Origin: Verrucomicrobiaceae bacterium
GTDB lineage: Bacteria; Verrucomicrobiota; Verrucomicrobiia; Verrucomicrobiales; Verrucomicrobiaceae
Direction of reading: 5' to 3'
Length of the DNA: 60,554 nt
NCBI GenBank assembly: GCA_027487315.1
Contig: JAIYDW010000207.1
Coordinates: 1-60,554, forward strand
The translations under genes were made by a program, and so were the position numbers. The notes beneath the pieces were generated by a model. It searched no databases. It was not told where the DNA came from and saw only the letters and a program-made list of their open reading frames with translations. Below, one piece after another: positions 8,729 to 17,265 of the stretch (within the stretch, counting starts at the first letter, position 1; each line of letters opens with the position of its first letter).

Positions 8729-9211
8729 ATGAGTCAAAAATTTGCGATGAAGGCTGTGCCGTTTTTGGCGTTTGGACTGGTTCTTTGGGTCCTGCCGAGC
8801 TGTTCGAAAGAAAAACAAGAGGCTGCGGCGGGTTCGGCACCCGCGACTGCGGCGGTGGCAACCATGAAAGAGCCGGATAGCGCCCCTGTTCCGGCCCCAA
8901 GCAACACCGGATCGGTGACGGTGCGTGCCCGCTTTGACGGTTACGCCGCCCGGGTGGCCAAGGGTTTATGGCAACCCGTGCCCCTGACCGCCGAAGTCGC
9001 AAACTTCGGGCTGATCACACCACTGGAATCCATTTCGGCAGAGTCAGGATTGGTGGTGGAAGGTGGACCTGAGGGTTTAGCTGTCGGAACGTCGGCAGGA
9101 ACGTTGCAAACGACGGATGGGCGTCCGTTGTTGGCAGGGCGGGAGTACTCGTTTTCGTTCAGCAAAGGCGCGGATGCGATCTGGTCTGTTGAGATCAAGC
9201 CAGCACCGTAG
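8729..9211 (+). CDS. Small lipoprotein of unknown function
   Basis: About 160 residues. The start is set at ATG 8729, which gives a short basic N-terminus, a hydrophobic stretch and a lipobox-like LPSC, after which Cys would be the lipidated residue. A frame extension to TTG 8693 would bury the signal and is less likely. An Ala/Pro-rich linker (about residues 30-60) leads to a domain of roughly 95 residues with alternating polar and hydrophobic segments suggesting beta structure. I do not recognise the family. Confidence 0.6.
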   Translation: MSQKFAMKAVPFLAFGLVLWVLPSCSKEKQEAAAGSAPATAAVATMKEPDSAPVPAPSNTGSVTVRARFDGYAARVAKGLWQPVPLTAEVANFGLITPLESISAESGLVVEGGPEGLAVGTSAGTLQTTDGRPLLAGREYSFSFSKGADAIWSVEIKPAP

Positions 9212-9254
9212 GTGTGCTGCGCGCGAACCCTGGTCCATTCAGTCTGTCACTCAT

Positions 9255-10079
9255 CTAGTCCCCACCTCCGCCACAACCTCCACCCCCACAGCCGGAGGAA
9301 CTACAGCCTGACGAACCTGAATCGGAGTGGTTCGAACAGCCTGAGTCGGAGCGGTTCGAACAACCTGAACCACAACCGCCTGTCGACCCTATGCCACTGG
9401 TGCAACCGCTGCTATCATTGCGGTTCTTGGGTCGAGTTCCCGGCGTTCGACTAAAGTTGAACAGGAACACCACCGTCAGGGTCACGCCCAGCACAAGGAT
9501 AAACAATACATCGCCTATACCTGACTTGGTGCAGGCAATGATTCCGAAAAGACAAAGTGTGGATAGGGCTACGGCCGCAGCGAATCGACGAAGCGTGACC
9601 TTGGGAATCAGCCAGTGGGCACTGGTGTCCATACGAGCAAACCGGCTTCCTGGCGCAAAACGTTCTTCGGTTGATGGCCAAATGTCAGCGGGCGGTTCCA
9701 TCTCAAACAAGCGTCGATAACTGTCGAGGGTGGCTGCATACCAGTCGCGGTATTTCTCGTCTTCCTGAGTGCCGCCTTGCGTCGGGCCGTGGTGCAGCGG
9801 TTTGCCAAGAACCGTGCTGCAAAGTCCATCCCAGTAGGACCGGGTGTAAGTGAGGTGCAGATGCCAAGCCTGATCCACCGCGTCAGACGGCGTGACTGGG
9901 TGACCGGCGCGCATGGCGAGATAAACAAATCTTCGGTATTCCTGAACCACGCGGTGCGCATGTGAAAGCGTCCAGGCATTCTCCCGCGCCAACCGAGCCG
10001 CGAAAGTGAGTTCCACAGGAACAGGATCGAATTCAAATCCTGACAACTTCTGCCAGAGCAAATCGTCGTTTGGAAACAT
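9255..10079 (-). CDS. Membrane protein with Cys/Gly/Ser-rich C-terminal tail
   Basis: About 274 residues. ATG 10079 is preferred over a GTG eleven codons upstream. Residues 1-150 are a soluble helical domain with W- and H-rich blocks (VDQAWHLHLTYTRSYWDGLC, DEKYRDWYAATLDSYRRLFE) like the glycine-rich-domain (GRDP-type) family. Two adjacent hydrophobic segments follow (about 170-215), then a tail of about 60 residues made almost only of Gly, Ser and Cys and ending in a GGGGCGGGGD run. The topology resembles TIGR04222-type proteins. The Cys-rich tail could bind metal or cross-link; this is not shown. The gene lies next to the lipoprotein gene but on the opposite strand. Confidence 0.6.
   Translation of the reverse strand: MFPNDDLLWQKLSGFEFDPVPVELTFAARLARENAWTLSHAHRVVQEYRRFVYLAMRAGHPVTPSDAVDQAWHLHLTYTRSYWDGLCSTVLGKPLHHGPTQGGTQEDEKYRDWYAATLDSYRRLFEMEPPADIWPSTEERFAPGSRFARMDTSAHWLIPKVTLRRFAAAVALSTLCLFGIIACTKSGIGDVLFILVLGVTLTVVFLFNFSRTPGTRPKNRNDSSGCTSGIGSTGGCGSGCSNRSDSGCSNHSDSGSSGCSSSGCGGGGCGGGGD
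9319..9366 (-). repeat. Two 24-bp tandem repeats inside the Cys-rich tail
   Basis: Two adjacent 24-bp units (9319-9342 and 9343-9366) differ at only three positions and encode the octapeptides CSNHSDSG and CSNRSDSG. The period is a multiple of three, so copy-number change would keep the frame and alter only tail length. Confidence 0.8.
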
Positions 10080-10127
10080 GGCCAGAGTGAAACGGTGTTG
10101 GGATGAAAACACAAGTCGAATCCAGCC

Positions 10128-11123
10128 TCAGAACCCACCGGATTCATTGAGCAGCGGCGCGTAAATGGCGGTCATCATGCTAATGATGCGACTCGCAACA
10201 TAGAGTGCAACGATGGCGTAGAGGACTTTGGGGAGCCATGCAGCAACGCGATCCATGGATTCTCGGGCCTCGTCGGCTTCAAGTTGTGCCCACCGGGCCA
10301 TTTCATGATCAAGGGTTCCAGTTTCTTCGGCGGTATCGAGGGAGTCGACGAAGTATTTGGGAAATCCCCCACCGGCTCGGAGCGAGGAAGCAATGGGTTG
10401 ACCGTCGGCGATGAGGTTGGCCGCCGCCTGGGAACCCGCCTGGAATTGGCCACTTCCCGAAGCCTCACCGGCAAGTCGGATCCATTCTTGAGGTCGAAGA
10501 GCCGCTAGGAGCGCGGAGTGAGCCACCTGCGTAAAGCGAGCCAGGGCCCAGTGCTGGCGCATGGGCCCGAGGAGAGGCAGCCTGCTGAGCAAACGATCCG
10601 TGGCGGGGGAGGTCTCGGCACTCTTGGACAGGGCTTTCCAGCCCCTGAAGACGAGGAAAAGGATAACCCAGAGAATCCCGAGTCGGGATAAGATTCGAAG
10701 GGGCAGCTCAGCGAGGGAGTCCCCCGCGATGGCGGCGGGAAGTTCTGGCAAAATGACCCCCAAGTGAGCCAGGATCAGCGGGTAAATCATGGCGCTACGC
10801 GCTTTTCGAGCACTCTCGACGACGGATTCGTAATACCGTGCCAGAAGCGTGAAGCTTTGTGCCAAACGTCCGCTGTTTTCGCCTGCGGCGACCAGGGCAA
10901 GATCAAGGGCATTCAGGCCTCCTTGTTGACCCTGTCGAAGGGCTTCAGTCACACCTGAACCGGAACCAAGGCGCTCTTGGGCCGCCCGAAGAAACTGCGC
11001 GAGGGCGGGCTTCGGGTTCTGATTGAGCAGCAGGTCAAAAGAGCGATCGAGGTGGAAGTCTGCCTTCAGCAATTTGGCTAACTCGCGAAAGACGGTGGCT
11101 TTTTCAGGATCAGTCATGGCCAT
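10128..11123 (-). CDS. GspF/PilC-like type II secretion inner-membrane protein (orphan)
   Basis: Inner-membrane platform protein of the type II secretion/type IV pilus superfamily, 331 residues, shorter than the usual 390-410. Two T2SF helical domains are visible: one around residues 10-110 (DLALVAAGENSGRLAQSF is the conserved AGE-SG motif) and one around 190-290 (DSLDTAEETGTLDHEM). Hydrophobic segments lie near 115-165 and at the C-terminus (VLYAIVALYVASRII). No GspE ATPase, pilin or secretin gene is near, so its partners must be elsewhere. The N-terminal cytoplasmic extension is short, which explains most of the length difference. Confidence 0.78.
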   Translation of the reverse strand: MAMTDPEKATVFRELAKLLKADFHLDRSFDLLLNQNPKPALAQFLRAAQERLGSGSGVTEALRQGQQGGLNALDLALVAAGENSGRLAQSFTLLARYYESVVESARKARSAMIYPLILAHLGVILPELPAAIAGDSLAELPLRILSRLGILWVILFLVFRGWKALSKSAETSPATDRLLSRLPLLGPMRQHWALARFTQVAHSALLAALRPQEWIRLAGEASGSGQFQAGSQAAANLIADGQPIASSLRAGGGFPKYFVDSLDTAEETGTLDHEMARWAQLEADEARESMDRVAAWLPKVLYAIVALYVASRIISMMTAIYAPLLNESGGF

Positions 11124-11214
11124 GCCGGGAAAGAAATTTAAGCGATGTGAAAGATAATGCTTTATGAATTTTCTGATTTTCGCTAATCTTTAATTATTCT
11201 TCCCGATTTGCCCC

Positions 11215-11520
11215 ATGAAACAAGACATTCCTCCTCGTTCTCACCGACGCCCTGCGACGTCGCGCTCATCGGCATTTGAGTACTCAACGGCGGAGGTCCC
11301 ATATCGGCCACTCCAACTGACACGTCACCCCGTGACGATGCCGGAAGAGGCGTCACCTTTCTTGAAAAGTGTTTGGAAGCGGCTTTTGCTTCTAGCGGTC
11401 ATGGTCGGGTTCGGTGCCATCTGTGTCCATGGTGGAGCAGCCAGAGCGGTCATCTCCTGGGCCCGTTCGTTGAGTGGCTATGAGTCAACGCAGCAGATGG
11501 CCTTTGAGTCGGGCCGATAA
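11215..11520 (+). CDS. Small single-pass membrane protein, unknown
   Basis: A 101-residue frame starting at ATG 11215, divergent from the GspF-like gene with about 90 AT-rich bases between them. Residues 1-50 are polar, Arg/Ser-rich and probably disordered; one transmembrane helix follows (about 58-78, RLLLLAVMVGFGAICVHGGA), then a short polar end. There is no known domain. The AT-rich upstream region and the clean start support a real gene, but the call is not secure. Confidence 0.45.
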   Translation: MKQDIPPRSHRRPATSRSSAFEYSTAEVPYRPLQLTRHPVTMPEEASPFLKSVWKRLLLLAVMVGFGAICVHGGAARAVISWARSLSGYESTQQMAFESGR

Positions 11521-11531
11521 CAGCCCATCCA

Positions 11532-11906
11532 CTACTCAAGGCCCATGTTGGCGACTTGATCCTCGTTCAGGCCCAAATAATGGCCGAGTTCATGGAGGAG
11601 GGTAATGCGAACCTCTTGCCGAAAAATTTCGGGATCTCCCTCAGCGTAGTCCCAAAGGCTATCCAGGAACAAGCGGATCCGAGGTAGGCTGTCTAAATCA
11701 TCCGGCGTGGGATCACTCAGAGACGCGCCTTCAAAGAGGCCCAGAAGATCGTCGCCAGGAAGGTCTTCTCCGGCTGCAAGGCAATCGTCAATCCATTCCA
11801 GCTCGATGCGACAGGGGCGAACAGCCGTTTTGATCCGCTCAGGCAGATGATGCATGGTGACGCGAACCACCCGCTGGGCCAGCTCTTCGAGGCGTTCAGG
11901 GCGCAT
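11532..11906 (-). CDS. Zincin-type metallopeptidase family protein (PF06262-like)
   Basis: A 124-residue single-domain zincin. The zinc-binding motif HELGH (His105, Glu106, His109) is followed by YLGLNEDQV, in which the acidic residue is the likely third ligand, as in the small MMPL-like Zincin_1 family. Family length is 110-140, so the protein is complete. It starts 13 bases after the trpS stop and is probably the last gene of a cupin-PNP-trpS-metallopeptidase transcript. The physiological substrate of this family is unknown. Confidence 0.75.
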   Translation of the reverse strand: MRPERLEELAQRVVRVTMHHLPERIKTAVRPCRIELEWIDDCLAAGEDLPGDDLLGLFEGASLSDPTPDDLDSLPRIRLFLDSLWDYAEGDPEIFRQEVRITLLHELGHYLGLNEDQVANMGLE

Positions 11907-11919
11907 GCAAGAGCCAGGG

Positions 11920-12891
11920 CTAATCTCCGAGACCTACGGCGGAGCGGACACGAGTGAGGGTTTGCCGGGCAACAGCGCGGGCTTTTTCAGCCCCTTCCGC
12001 CAGCACCCGCTCGACGTAACCCGGCTTCGCAAGGATTTCAGCGCGGCGTTCACGCATCGGAGCAAAGTAGGTGGTGATGGACTCGAGGAGCCGTTTTTTG
12101 AAATCGCCGTAGCCAATCCCACCACGCAGGTGATCTTCAATCATCGCATTGTACTCCGCCTCGGAGGCGACAAGTTTGTATAGGGGCAGAATCGTGCTGC
12201 CTTCAGTGGGCTTGGGCAATTCGAGGGCGGTGCTGTCCGTGACCAGCTTTTTCATGATCTTCTTTTTGAGATCGGCAGGCTCCTCGAAAAGTTGCAGGGT
12301 GTTGTCGTAACTTTTGCTCATCTTCTGGCCATCAAGACCCGGAATGACCGCCGTTTCTTCACGGATGCGCGGTTGCGGCACCTTCAATAGGCCTTCGCCA
12401 AAGGTTTCATTCATCTTGATGGCGAGATCACGAGTGACTTCGACATGCTGTTTTTGGTCCTTTCCTACAGGGACAACATCCGAATCGTAAATGAGGATGT
12501 CGGCGGCCATCAAGACGGGGTACGCAAACAGACCATGGGAAGCGACGAGACCGCGCGCGACCTTGTCTTTGTAGGAGTGGCAGCGTTCGAGCAAACCCAT
12601 GGGCGTGACAGTGCTGAGAATCCAGGCGAGTTCGGTGTGCTCAGGAACATCACTTTGCCGAAAGAAAACGCATTTTTCGGGATCGAGGCCACAGGCGAGA
12701 AAGTCGATAGCGAGGTCTCTTACATGACTTCGAAGCAGCTTGCCATCCTGAATGGATGTCAGGGAATGATAATCGGCGATGAAGTAGTAGGCGTCGCCCT
12801 CGTGTTGCAGGCGCAGGGCCGCGTCCATCATACCAAAATAATTGCCGATGTGGAGTCGCCCGCTGGGTTGGAGGCCGGAAAGGATACGCAT
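11920..12891 (-). CDS. trpS: Tryptophanyl-tRNA synthetase
   Basis: Class I aminoacyl-tRNA synthetase charging tRNA-Trp. The signature loops are present: HIGN near residue 15 (in SGLQPSGRLHIGNYFGMM) and KMSKS near 200 (GLDGQKMSKSYDNT). The start is ATG 12891 because the family begins MRILSGLQPSG; an upstream in-frame start at 12942 would overlap the purine nucleoside phosphorylase gene. Length of about 323 residues is normal. It lies 34 bases after the PNP stop and 13 bases before the metallopeptidase. Confidence 0.95.
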   Translation of the reverse strand: MRILSGLQPSGRLHIGNYFGMMDAALRLQHEGDAYYFIADYHSLTSIQDGKLLRSHVRDLAIDFLACGLDPEKCVFFRQSDVPEHTELAWILSTVTPMGLLERCHSYKDKVARGLVASHGLFAYPVLMAADILIYDSDVVPVGKDQKQHVEVTRDLAIKMNETFGEGLLKVPQPRIREETAVIPGLDGQKMSKSYDNTLQLFEEPADLKKKIMKKLVTDSTALELPKPTEGSTILPLYKLVASEAEYNAMIEDHLRGGIGYGDFKKRLLESITTYFAPMRERRAEILAKPGYVERVLAEGAEKARAVARQTLTRVRSAVGLGD

Positions 12892-12925
12892 AAGCCCGAA
12901 GTGATGGGACGGGGCAGGCGGCAAG

Positions 12926-13702
12926 TCAAGCCAACGCCGCATGAAGCAGGCGCGCTAAGTTCTGGCCAGCCGCCAGACCCACTTCGACAACTTCGCTATG
13001 GTGAAGGGTCGCAGGCGCAAGACCTGCGGCCCAGTTAGTAAGCAGGGAGATGCCGGCAACCTCGAGACCAAGAGCACGAGCCTGAATGGCTTCGGGGACG
13101 GTCGACATGCCGACGGCGTGCGCCCCGAGCGTGCGGAACATCCGGATTTCGGCCGGAGTCTCATATTGCGGACCGGGAACAGCCGCGTAAACGCCATGGT
13201 GAAGGCGCTGACTGAGCTTTTCGGCCGCATTCATAAACGCCTCACGAAGCTTGAGCGAGTAAACCACGCTCATGTCATGGAAGTGCGGCCCGCCAGTGAG
13301 AGGTGAGACACCGAGAAGGTTAAGGTGATCGGTAATGAGCATGAGACCACCAACGTGAAAAGTAGGATCAATGGCACCCGCCGCATTGGTCAGAATGAGG
13401 CGTTTGACTCCAAGTTGCTGAGCAAGGAACCGAACGCCCGCGGTCACTTCACGCGCAGAAATCCCTTCATACAAATGGCTCCGCCCCTGAGCGATCACGA
13501 CTTTTTGGCGTCCGCCTGGTAGCGTGCCCAGAACAAACTTGCCGGCGTGGCCAGGAACTTTCGATTGAGGTAGCCCAGGCACATCTGAATAGGGAACCGT
13601 CAATATCGGAGAAAAAGTCTCCGCGACGGCACCCAGCCCTGAACCCAGGATAATCGCAGTGGAAGGTTGCGCGGCGACGAGTTGATCCAGAGCAGAAGGC
13701 AT
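12926..13702 (-). CDS. punA: Purine nucleoside phosphorylase, trimeric type
   Basis: Phosphorolysis of purine nucleosides in salvage. The trimeric (PNP/MTAP-II) motifs are in order: ILGSGLGAVAE (phosphate loop), AQGRSHLYEG, LTNAAGAI, VPGPQYETPAE (purine-site Glu), VGMSTVPEA and LTNWAAG (the Asn contacts the base). At 258 residues it is slightly shorter than the 270-290 of most members but no motif is missing. It lies 65 bases downstream of the cupin gene and upstream of trpS on the same strand. Confidence 0.93.
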   Translation of the reverse strand: MPSALDQLVAAQPSTAIILGSGLGAVAETFSPILTVPYSDVPGLPQSKVPGHAGKFVLGTLPGGRQKVVIAQGRSHLYEGISAREVTAGVRFLAQQLGVKRLILTNAAGAIDPTFHVGGLMLITDHLNLLGVSPLTGGPHFHDMSVVYSLKLREAFMNAAEKLSQRLHHGVYAAVPGPQYETPAEIRMFRTLGAHAVGMSTVPEAIQARALGLEVAGISLLTNWAAGLAPATLHHSEVVEVGLAAGQNLARLLHAALA

Positions 13703-13767
13703 GTCTCATGTAGGCTCGGTTGAAGGGAATTGCAACTCACTGAAGCAGTCCAGGCTGTGGGTTCTCG

Positions 13768-14247
13768 CTATTCCTCTTCAGCATAGTAATCGGTGTCCTC
13801 AACGACAACTACCCGGCGCTCAGGACTCAGCCAACGTTTGCCGGTTCTGGTATACGTGCCCACATCGGCAGGATGGTGGTCGGAAATGACGTAGAAAATC
13901 AGGGGCTCGTTGCCATCGTTTTCGATCTGATGGGCGTCACCTGGATGACAAATGAGGTGGTCACCAGCGACGAGGCGTTCCTGCCGATCATGCTCGCCTC
14001 GAAGCAGGCCCGTTCCGGAGAGAATGATGTAATACTCTGTTTGGGCAGCATGCGAGTGCATCGGAAAATTGACTTTGCCAGGCGCTAGCTTGGTCAGCTC
14101 AATATCAAATGGATGGCCGCCCGCCCAAGGTCCCTTGTCTTTCAGGCCGCCAAGTGCCAGCGACACATGTTGGCGCTCAAGCTCAAAACGTCCTTTGGGC
14201 GACTGACGGTGCTCGATGGGCACAGCACTGAGATGGATTTTTCGCAT
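13768..14247 (-). CDS. Single-domain cupin protein
   Basis: About 159 residues folding as one beta-barrel cupin. The metal-binding motif runs from HSHAAQTEYY to a downstream His in HPGDAHQIENDG, giving three His and one Glu as in mannose-6-phosphate isomerase-like and dioxygenase-like cupins. The start is ATG 14247, where the conserved fold begins; AGGAGG lies just upstream, although unusually close (one base). In-frame ATG 14265 is the alternative. The acidic tail ends YYAEEE. It heads the transcript leading to PNP and trpS. The function is undetermined. Confidence 0.72.
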   Translation of the reverse strand: MRKIHLSAVPIEHRQSPKGRFELERQHVSLALGGLKDKGPWAGGHPFDIELTKLAPGKVNFPMHSHAAQTEYYIILSGTGLLRGEHDRQERLVAGDHLICHPGDAHQIENDGNEPLIFYVISDHHPADVGTYTRTGKRWLSPERRVVVVEDTDYYAEEE

Positions 14248-14422
14248 CCCTCCTACGGTGGCCATAGATGACGAACATTCAACCTGAACCCCAGCGCGCT
14301 GATCTCGACTTGAGCCACTCCCGTGACGATAAAAGCTCGGGAAGGCACTAATCTTTAGTCGACCCGTTCGTTCTTGTCTCACCTTCAGATCTTCTGCATA
14401 CTGTGATTCGATTCAACACGCT

Positions 14423-16501
14423 ATGAAAACGCTCCAAGTGATTCCCCTGCTCCTTATCATCGGCGCAATGTCCAGTCTCGCTGAAAATCGCACTTGGACG
14501 GACACCCAGGGCCGCAAACTCGTCGGTGCCTACACAGGGCGGGAGGGAGAAAAGGTTCTGGTCACAGATGCATCGGGACGACTCATCGCCGTTCCTCTGG
14601 AACGGCTGTCTCCCGAAGATCAGAAATGGCTGGAAACAGCCCCCGCTCCTGTCGTCTCGATTCCAGTCGACCAAACCGTCGCGGCCGCCGCTGCCAAAAT
14701 CGATGAACTGATTGACCGCAAGTTGGCCCAAAAAAGCATTCAACCTAATCCACCCGCGTCAGACGAAACCTTCGTTCGCCGCGCCTATTTGGACATCGCC
14801 GGGCGCATCCCCAGTCGGGCGGAAACGGTGGCTTTCCTCGACGACACCTCCACCCAAAAACGCTCGCAATTGATTCGCACCTTGTTGAATTCGGACGGCT
14901 ACACCAGCCATCTCTACAACTATTTCGCCGGAATGCTCCGGATTCGCGACCCGGACAATGGCGGCCTCATGAAAGCCGAGCCCTACGTTGCTTGGATCAA
15001 GCAGCAAATCCGCGAAAATCGGCCTTACAATGAAACGGTCGCCGCCATGCTCACCGCCACAGGCAAGCTTTGGAGCAACGGCGCCACCGGCTACCTCCTG
15101 CGTGACTCCGGTATGACTCTGGACAATCTCGCCAACACCTTTTCCGTCTTTCTTGGCACCGACGTTGCCTGTGCTCAGTGCCACGACCATCCCTTCTCCG
15201 AATGGACCCAAAAACAGTTCTACGAATTGGCAGCCTTTTTTGGTGCCACCGCCACAGGTGACTACGGCGGCATGATGGGAGAGGATGTGGTGGAGCGCCT
15301 CATGACCGAATTGCGTAACACCACCGAAAAAAATGGCGGTGACGTGGAGAAAGTTGAGGGGGTCCGCAATCTGCTTTCGGACGTCATCAATGCCAATCGC
15401 TTCGTCGTGCGCGACACCAACGAAAACCGCCTCCGTCTCCCGAGTGACTATGCCTACAAAGACGGCAAACCCGGAGATCCTGTGAAACCCAAATTCATCC
15501 GCTGGGGTGGCGAGGACCGCTACAACGACGCCTATAAGCAAAACAAAAGCAACGAAGAGAAGCTGCGACTCGCCTTTGCAGGTTGGATGACCCATCCATC
15601 CAATCCCAGATTCTCCATCACGATCGCTAATCGCATGTGGAAACGTGCCTTTGGCGTCGGTGCGGCGGAACCTGTACGCAACGTTGATGATCCCACGGCG
15701 GCGGCAAACCCGGAATTGCTACGTCACTTGGGCCAGGAAATGGTCCGCTTGAAGTGGCAACTCAAAGACTTCATGGAAGTTGTCTATAATACCCGAGCCT
15801 GGCAACGCGAGGCCACCACCGCCGCGGTCGGCATGGGCGAACCCTACCACTTCCAGGGCCCGATCCTTCGCCGCATGAGCGCTGAGCAAACTTGGGACTC
15901 CTTCATGACTCTTGTCCTTGGTGATCCCGATTCTTATTCACCCAAAACGGTTGGCCAACAAATGCGCTCTCTCGACCTAGATGTCGAAAAGGCCACCGGC
16001 GAACTGGTTGCGTCAAAGCTCACCGGATTTATGGCGGCTCAGGAAGCAATGAACGAGCGTGGTGGCGGCTTGGCCACCGCTGCCATGGCTGAAGGCGGGA
16101 AGAAAATCCTCGAGCACAATGGCATGAAACTCCTGCGTGCGGCAGACCTCGAACAACCCGCGCCCGAGGGGCACTTTCTGCGCGAGTTCGGCCAGGGCAA
16201 CCGCGACCTCATTGACGGTAGCAACACAGCGGGAAGTCAACCTCAGGTGCTCATGTTGATGAATGGCGGCGTTCAAGAAATGCTAACCCACCCTGACTCA
16301 CTCATCCTCCGCGAAGTCCTGAAAAACGAACTGCCCAAAAAACAAGTCGAGACCGCCTTTCTCACCGTCCTCAACCGGAGACCCAGTGAGAACGAAAAGA
16401 AACTCGCTTTCGACCAACTCAACACTTTCGGTGACGCCGTCGGCATCTCCAACATCACCTGGGCTTTGCTGACCTCCCTGGAATTCATGTTTGTTCAGTG
16501 A
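14423..16501 (+). CDS. SHD1-DUF1549-DUF1553 secreted protein
   Basis: Exported 692-residue protein of the planctomycete/verrucomicrobial cytochrome-like family. Order: signal peptide (1-22), an SHD1 domain (about 23-75, RTWTDTQGRKLVGAYTG to LSPEDQKWL), DUF1549 (about 95-290) with one CxxCH motif in ACAQCHDHPFSEW, and DUF1553 from about residue 380 to the end (NRMWKRAFG, NTRAWQR). The PSCyt1 haem domain seen in most relatives is absent, replaced by SHD1. There is no DUF1501 neighbour, unlike the pair at 46-50 kb. Its role is unknown; relatives occur beside sulfatases and glycosidases. Its stop overlaps the stop of the convergent truA copy. Confidence 0.82.
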   Translation: MKTLQVIPLLLIIGAMSSLAENRTWTDTQGRKLVGAYTGREGEKVLVTDASGRLIAVPLERLSPEDQKWLETAPAPVVSIPVDQTVAAAAAKIDELIDRKLAQKSIQPNPPASDETFVRRAYLDIAGRIPSRAETVAFLDDTSTQKRSQLIRTLLNSDGYTSHLYNYFAGMLRIRDPDNGGLMKAEPYVAWIKQQIRENRPYNETVAAMLTATGKLWSNGATGYLLRDSGMTLDNLANTFSVFLGTDVACAQCHDHPFSEWTQKQFYELAAFFGATATGDYGGMMGEDVVERLMTELRNTTEKNGGDVEKVEGVRNLLSDVINANRFVVRDTNENRLRLPSDYAYKDGKPGDPVKPKFIRWGGEDRYNDAYKQNKSNEEKLRLAFAGWMTHPSNPRFSITIANRMWKRAFGVGAAEPVRNVDDPTAAANPELLRHLGQEMVRLKWQLKDFMEVVYNTRAWQREATTAAVGMGEPYHFQGPILRRMSAEQTWDSFMTLVLGDPDSYSPKTVGQQMRSLDLDVEKATGELVASKLTGFMAAQEAMNERGGGLATAAMAEGGKKILEHNGMKLLRAADLEQPAPEGHFLREFGQGNRDLIDGSNTAGSQPQVLMLMNGGVQEMLTHPDSLILREVLKNELPKKQVETAFLTVLNRRPSENEKKLAFDQLNTFGDAVGISNITWALLTSLEFMFVQ

Positions 16502-17265
16502 ACCTCAACCAGATACAGACCGCCAGCCGGGGCTGTTTGATGAGATTGCAGACCGGTCGGTGTTTCGAGCAATTCGGCAAACCACTCAAGCGTGGCACGA
16601 CCTCGGGCAACCTGGATCAAAGAGCCTATAATCATGCGCACCATTCGATAGAGAAAGGCATCGCCTTCAATCTCGATCTCCAACACATCGCCTCTTTCAC
16701 GCAACTCGACCCGGCGAATGGTTCGGGTTGATCCTGAAACATCTTCGCGCCGTTCCTCTTCCGACTGATTCCCGCGATTGGCCGAAAGGCGGACAAAATT
16801 GTGGGTGCCAATCAACAACCTGGCTGCGGTCTGCATGACCTCCATATCGAGGGGTCCATAAACATGCCAAGCACGATCCGCTTCGAACACGTTCATCTCA
16901 CGAGCACGCCAGATACGATAAAGATAAGTCTTTCCTTTGGCGCTGCCGCAAGAATCAAAACCCTCTGGAGCGTGATCGATCGCCAGCACCCGAATGGTGT
17001 CTGGCAGAAGCGCATTCAAACCGTCCGTCCAAGCTGATAGGGGTAGCGTAATCGACTCGGGCACATCAACATGAGCCACCTGAGCGAGTGCATGCACACC
17101 CGCATCAGTGCGGCTAGCACCTTGAATACGAAGGGGCTGCTTGACCAGACGCTGAATCGCCGACTCGATTTCATCCTGCACTGTCCTGCCTTCTGATTGA
17201 CTCTGCCAGCCGAGCCAGGGTGTGCCACAGTAGGCAAGAGTCATTTTCAACCTCTGATCAGGCAT
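16495..17265 (-). CDS. truA: tRNA pseudouridine synthase A, downstream copy
   Basis: Pseudouridine synthase for positions 38-40 of the tRNA anticodon stem. The catalytic Asp lies in GASRTDAGVHALAQV, and the family motifs KGKTYLYRIW, HNFVRLSANRG and GDAFLYRMVRMIIGSL are all present, so the enzyme should be active. Start at ATG 17265, which overlaps the stop of the upstream truA copy by eight bases; the first residues are MPDQRLKMTLAYCG. About 256 residues is normal. This is the second of two adjacent truA genes; see the neighbouring entry. Confidence 0.9.
   Translation of the reverse strand: MPDQRLKMTLAYCGTPWLGWQSQSEGRTVQDEIESAIQRLVKQPLRIQGASRTDAGVHALAQVAHVDVPESITLPLSAWTDGLNALLPDTIRVLAIDHAPEGFDSCGSAKGKTYLYRIWRAREMNVFEADRAWHVYGPLDMEVMQTAARLLIGTHNFVRLSANRGNQSEEERREDVSGSTRTIRRVELRERGDVLEIEIEGDAFLYRMVRMIIGSLIQVARGRATLEWFAELLETPTGLQSHQTAPAGGLYLVEVH

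Noticed and set aside
9319-9366. GGTTCGAA-type repeats that recall tRNA T-arms
   Set aside because: They are codons of the Cys/Ser/Asn repeat in a membrane-protein tail; no acceptor or D-arm can be folded.
14759-15595. Minus-strand 278-codon frame inside the SHD1-DUF1549 gene
   Set aside because: Antisense shadow with Gly/Val-rich composition; no motif.
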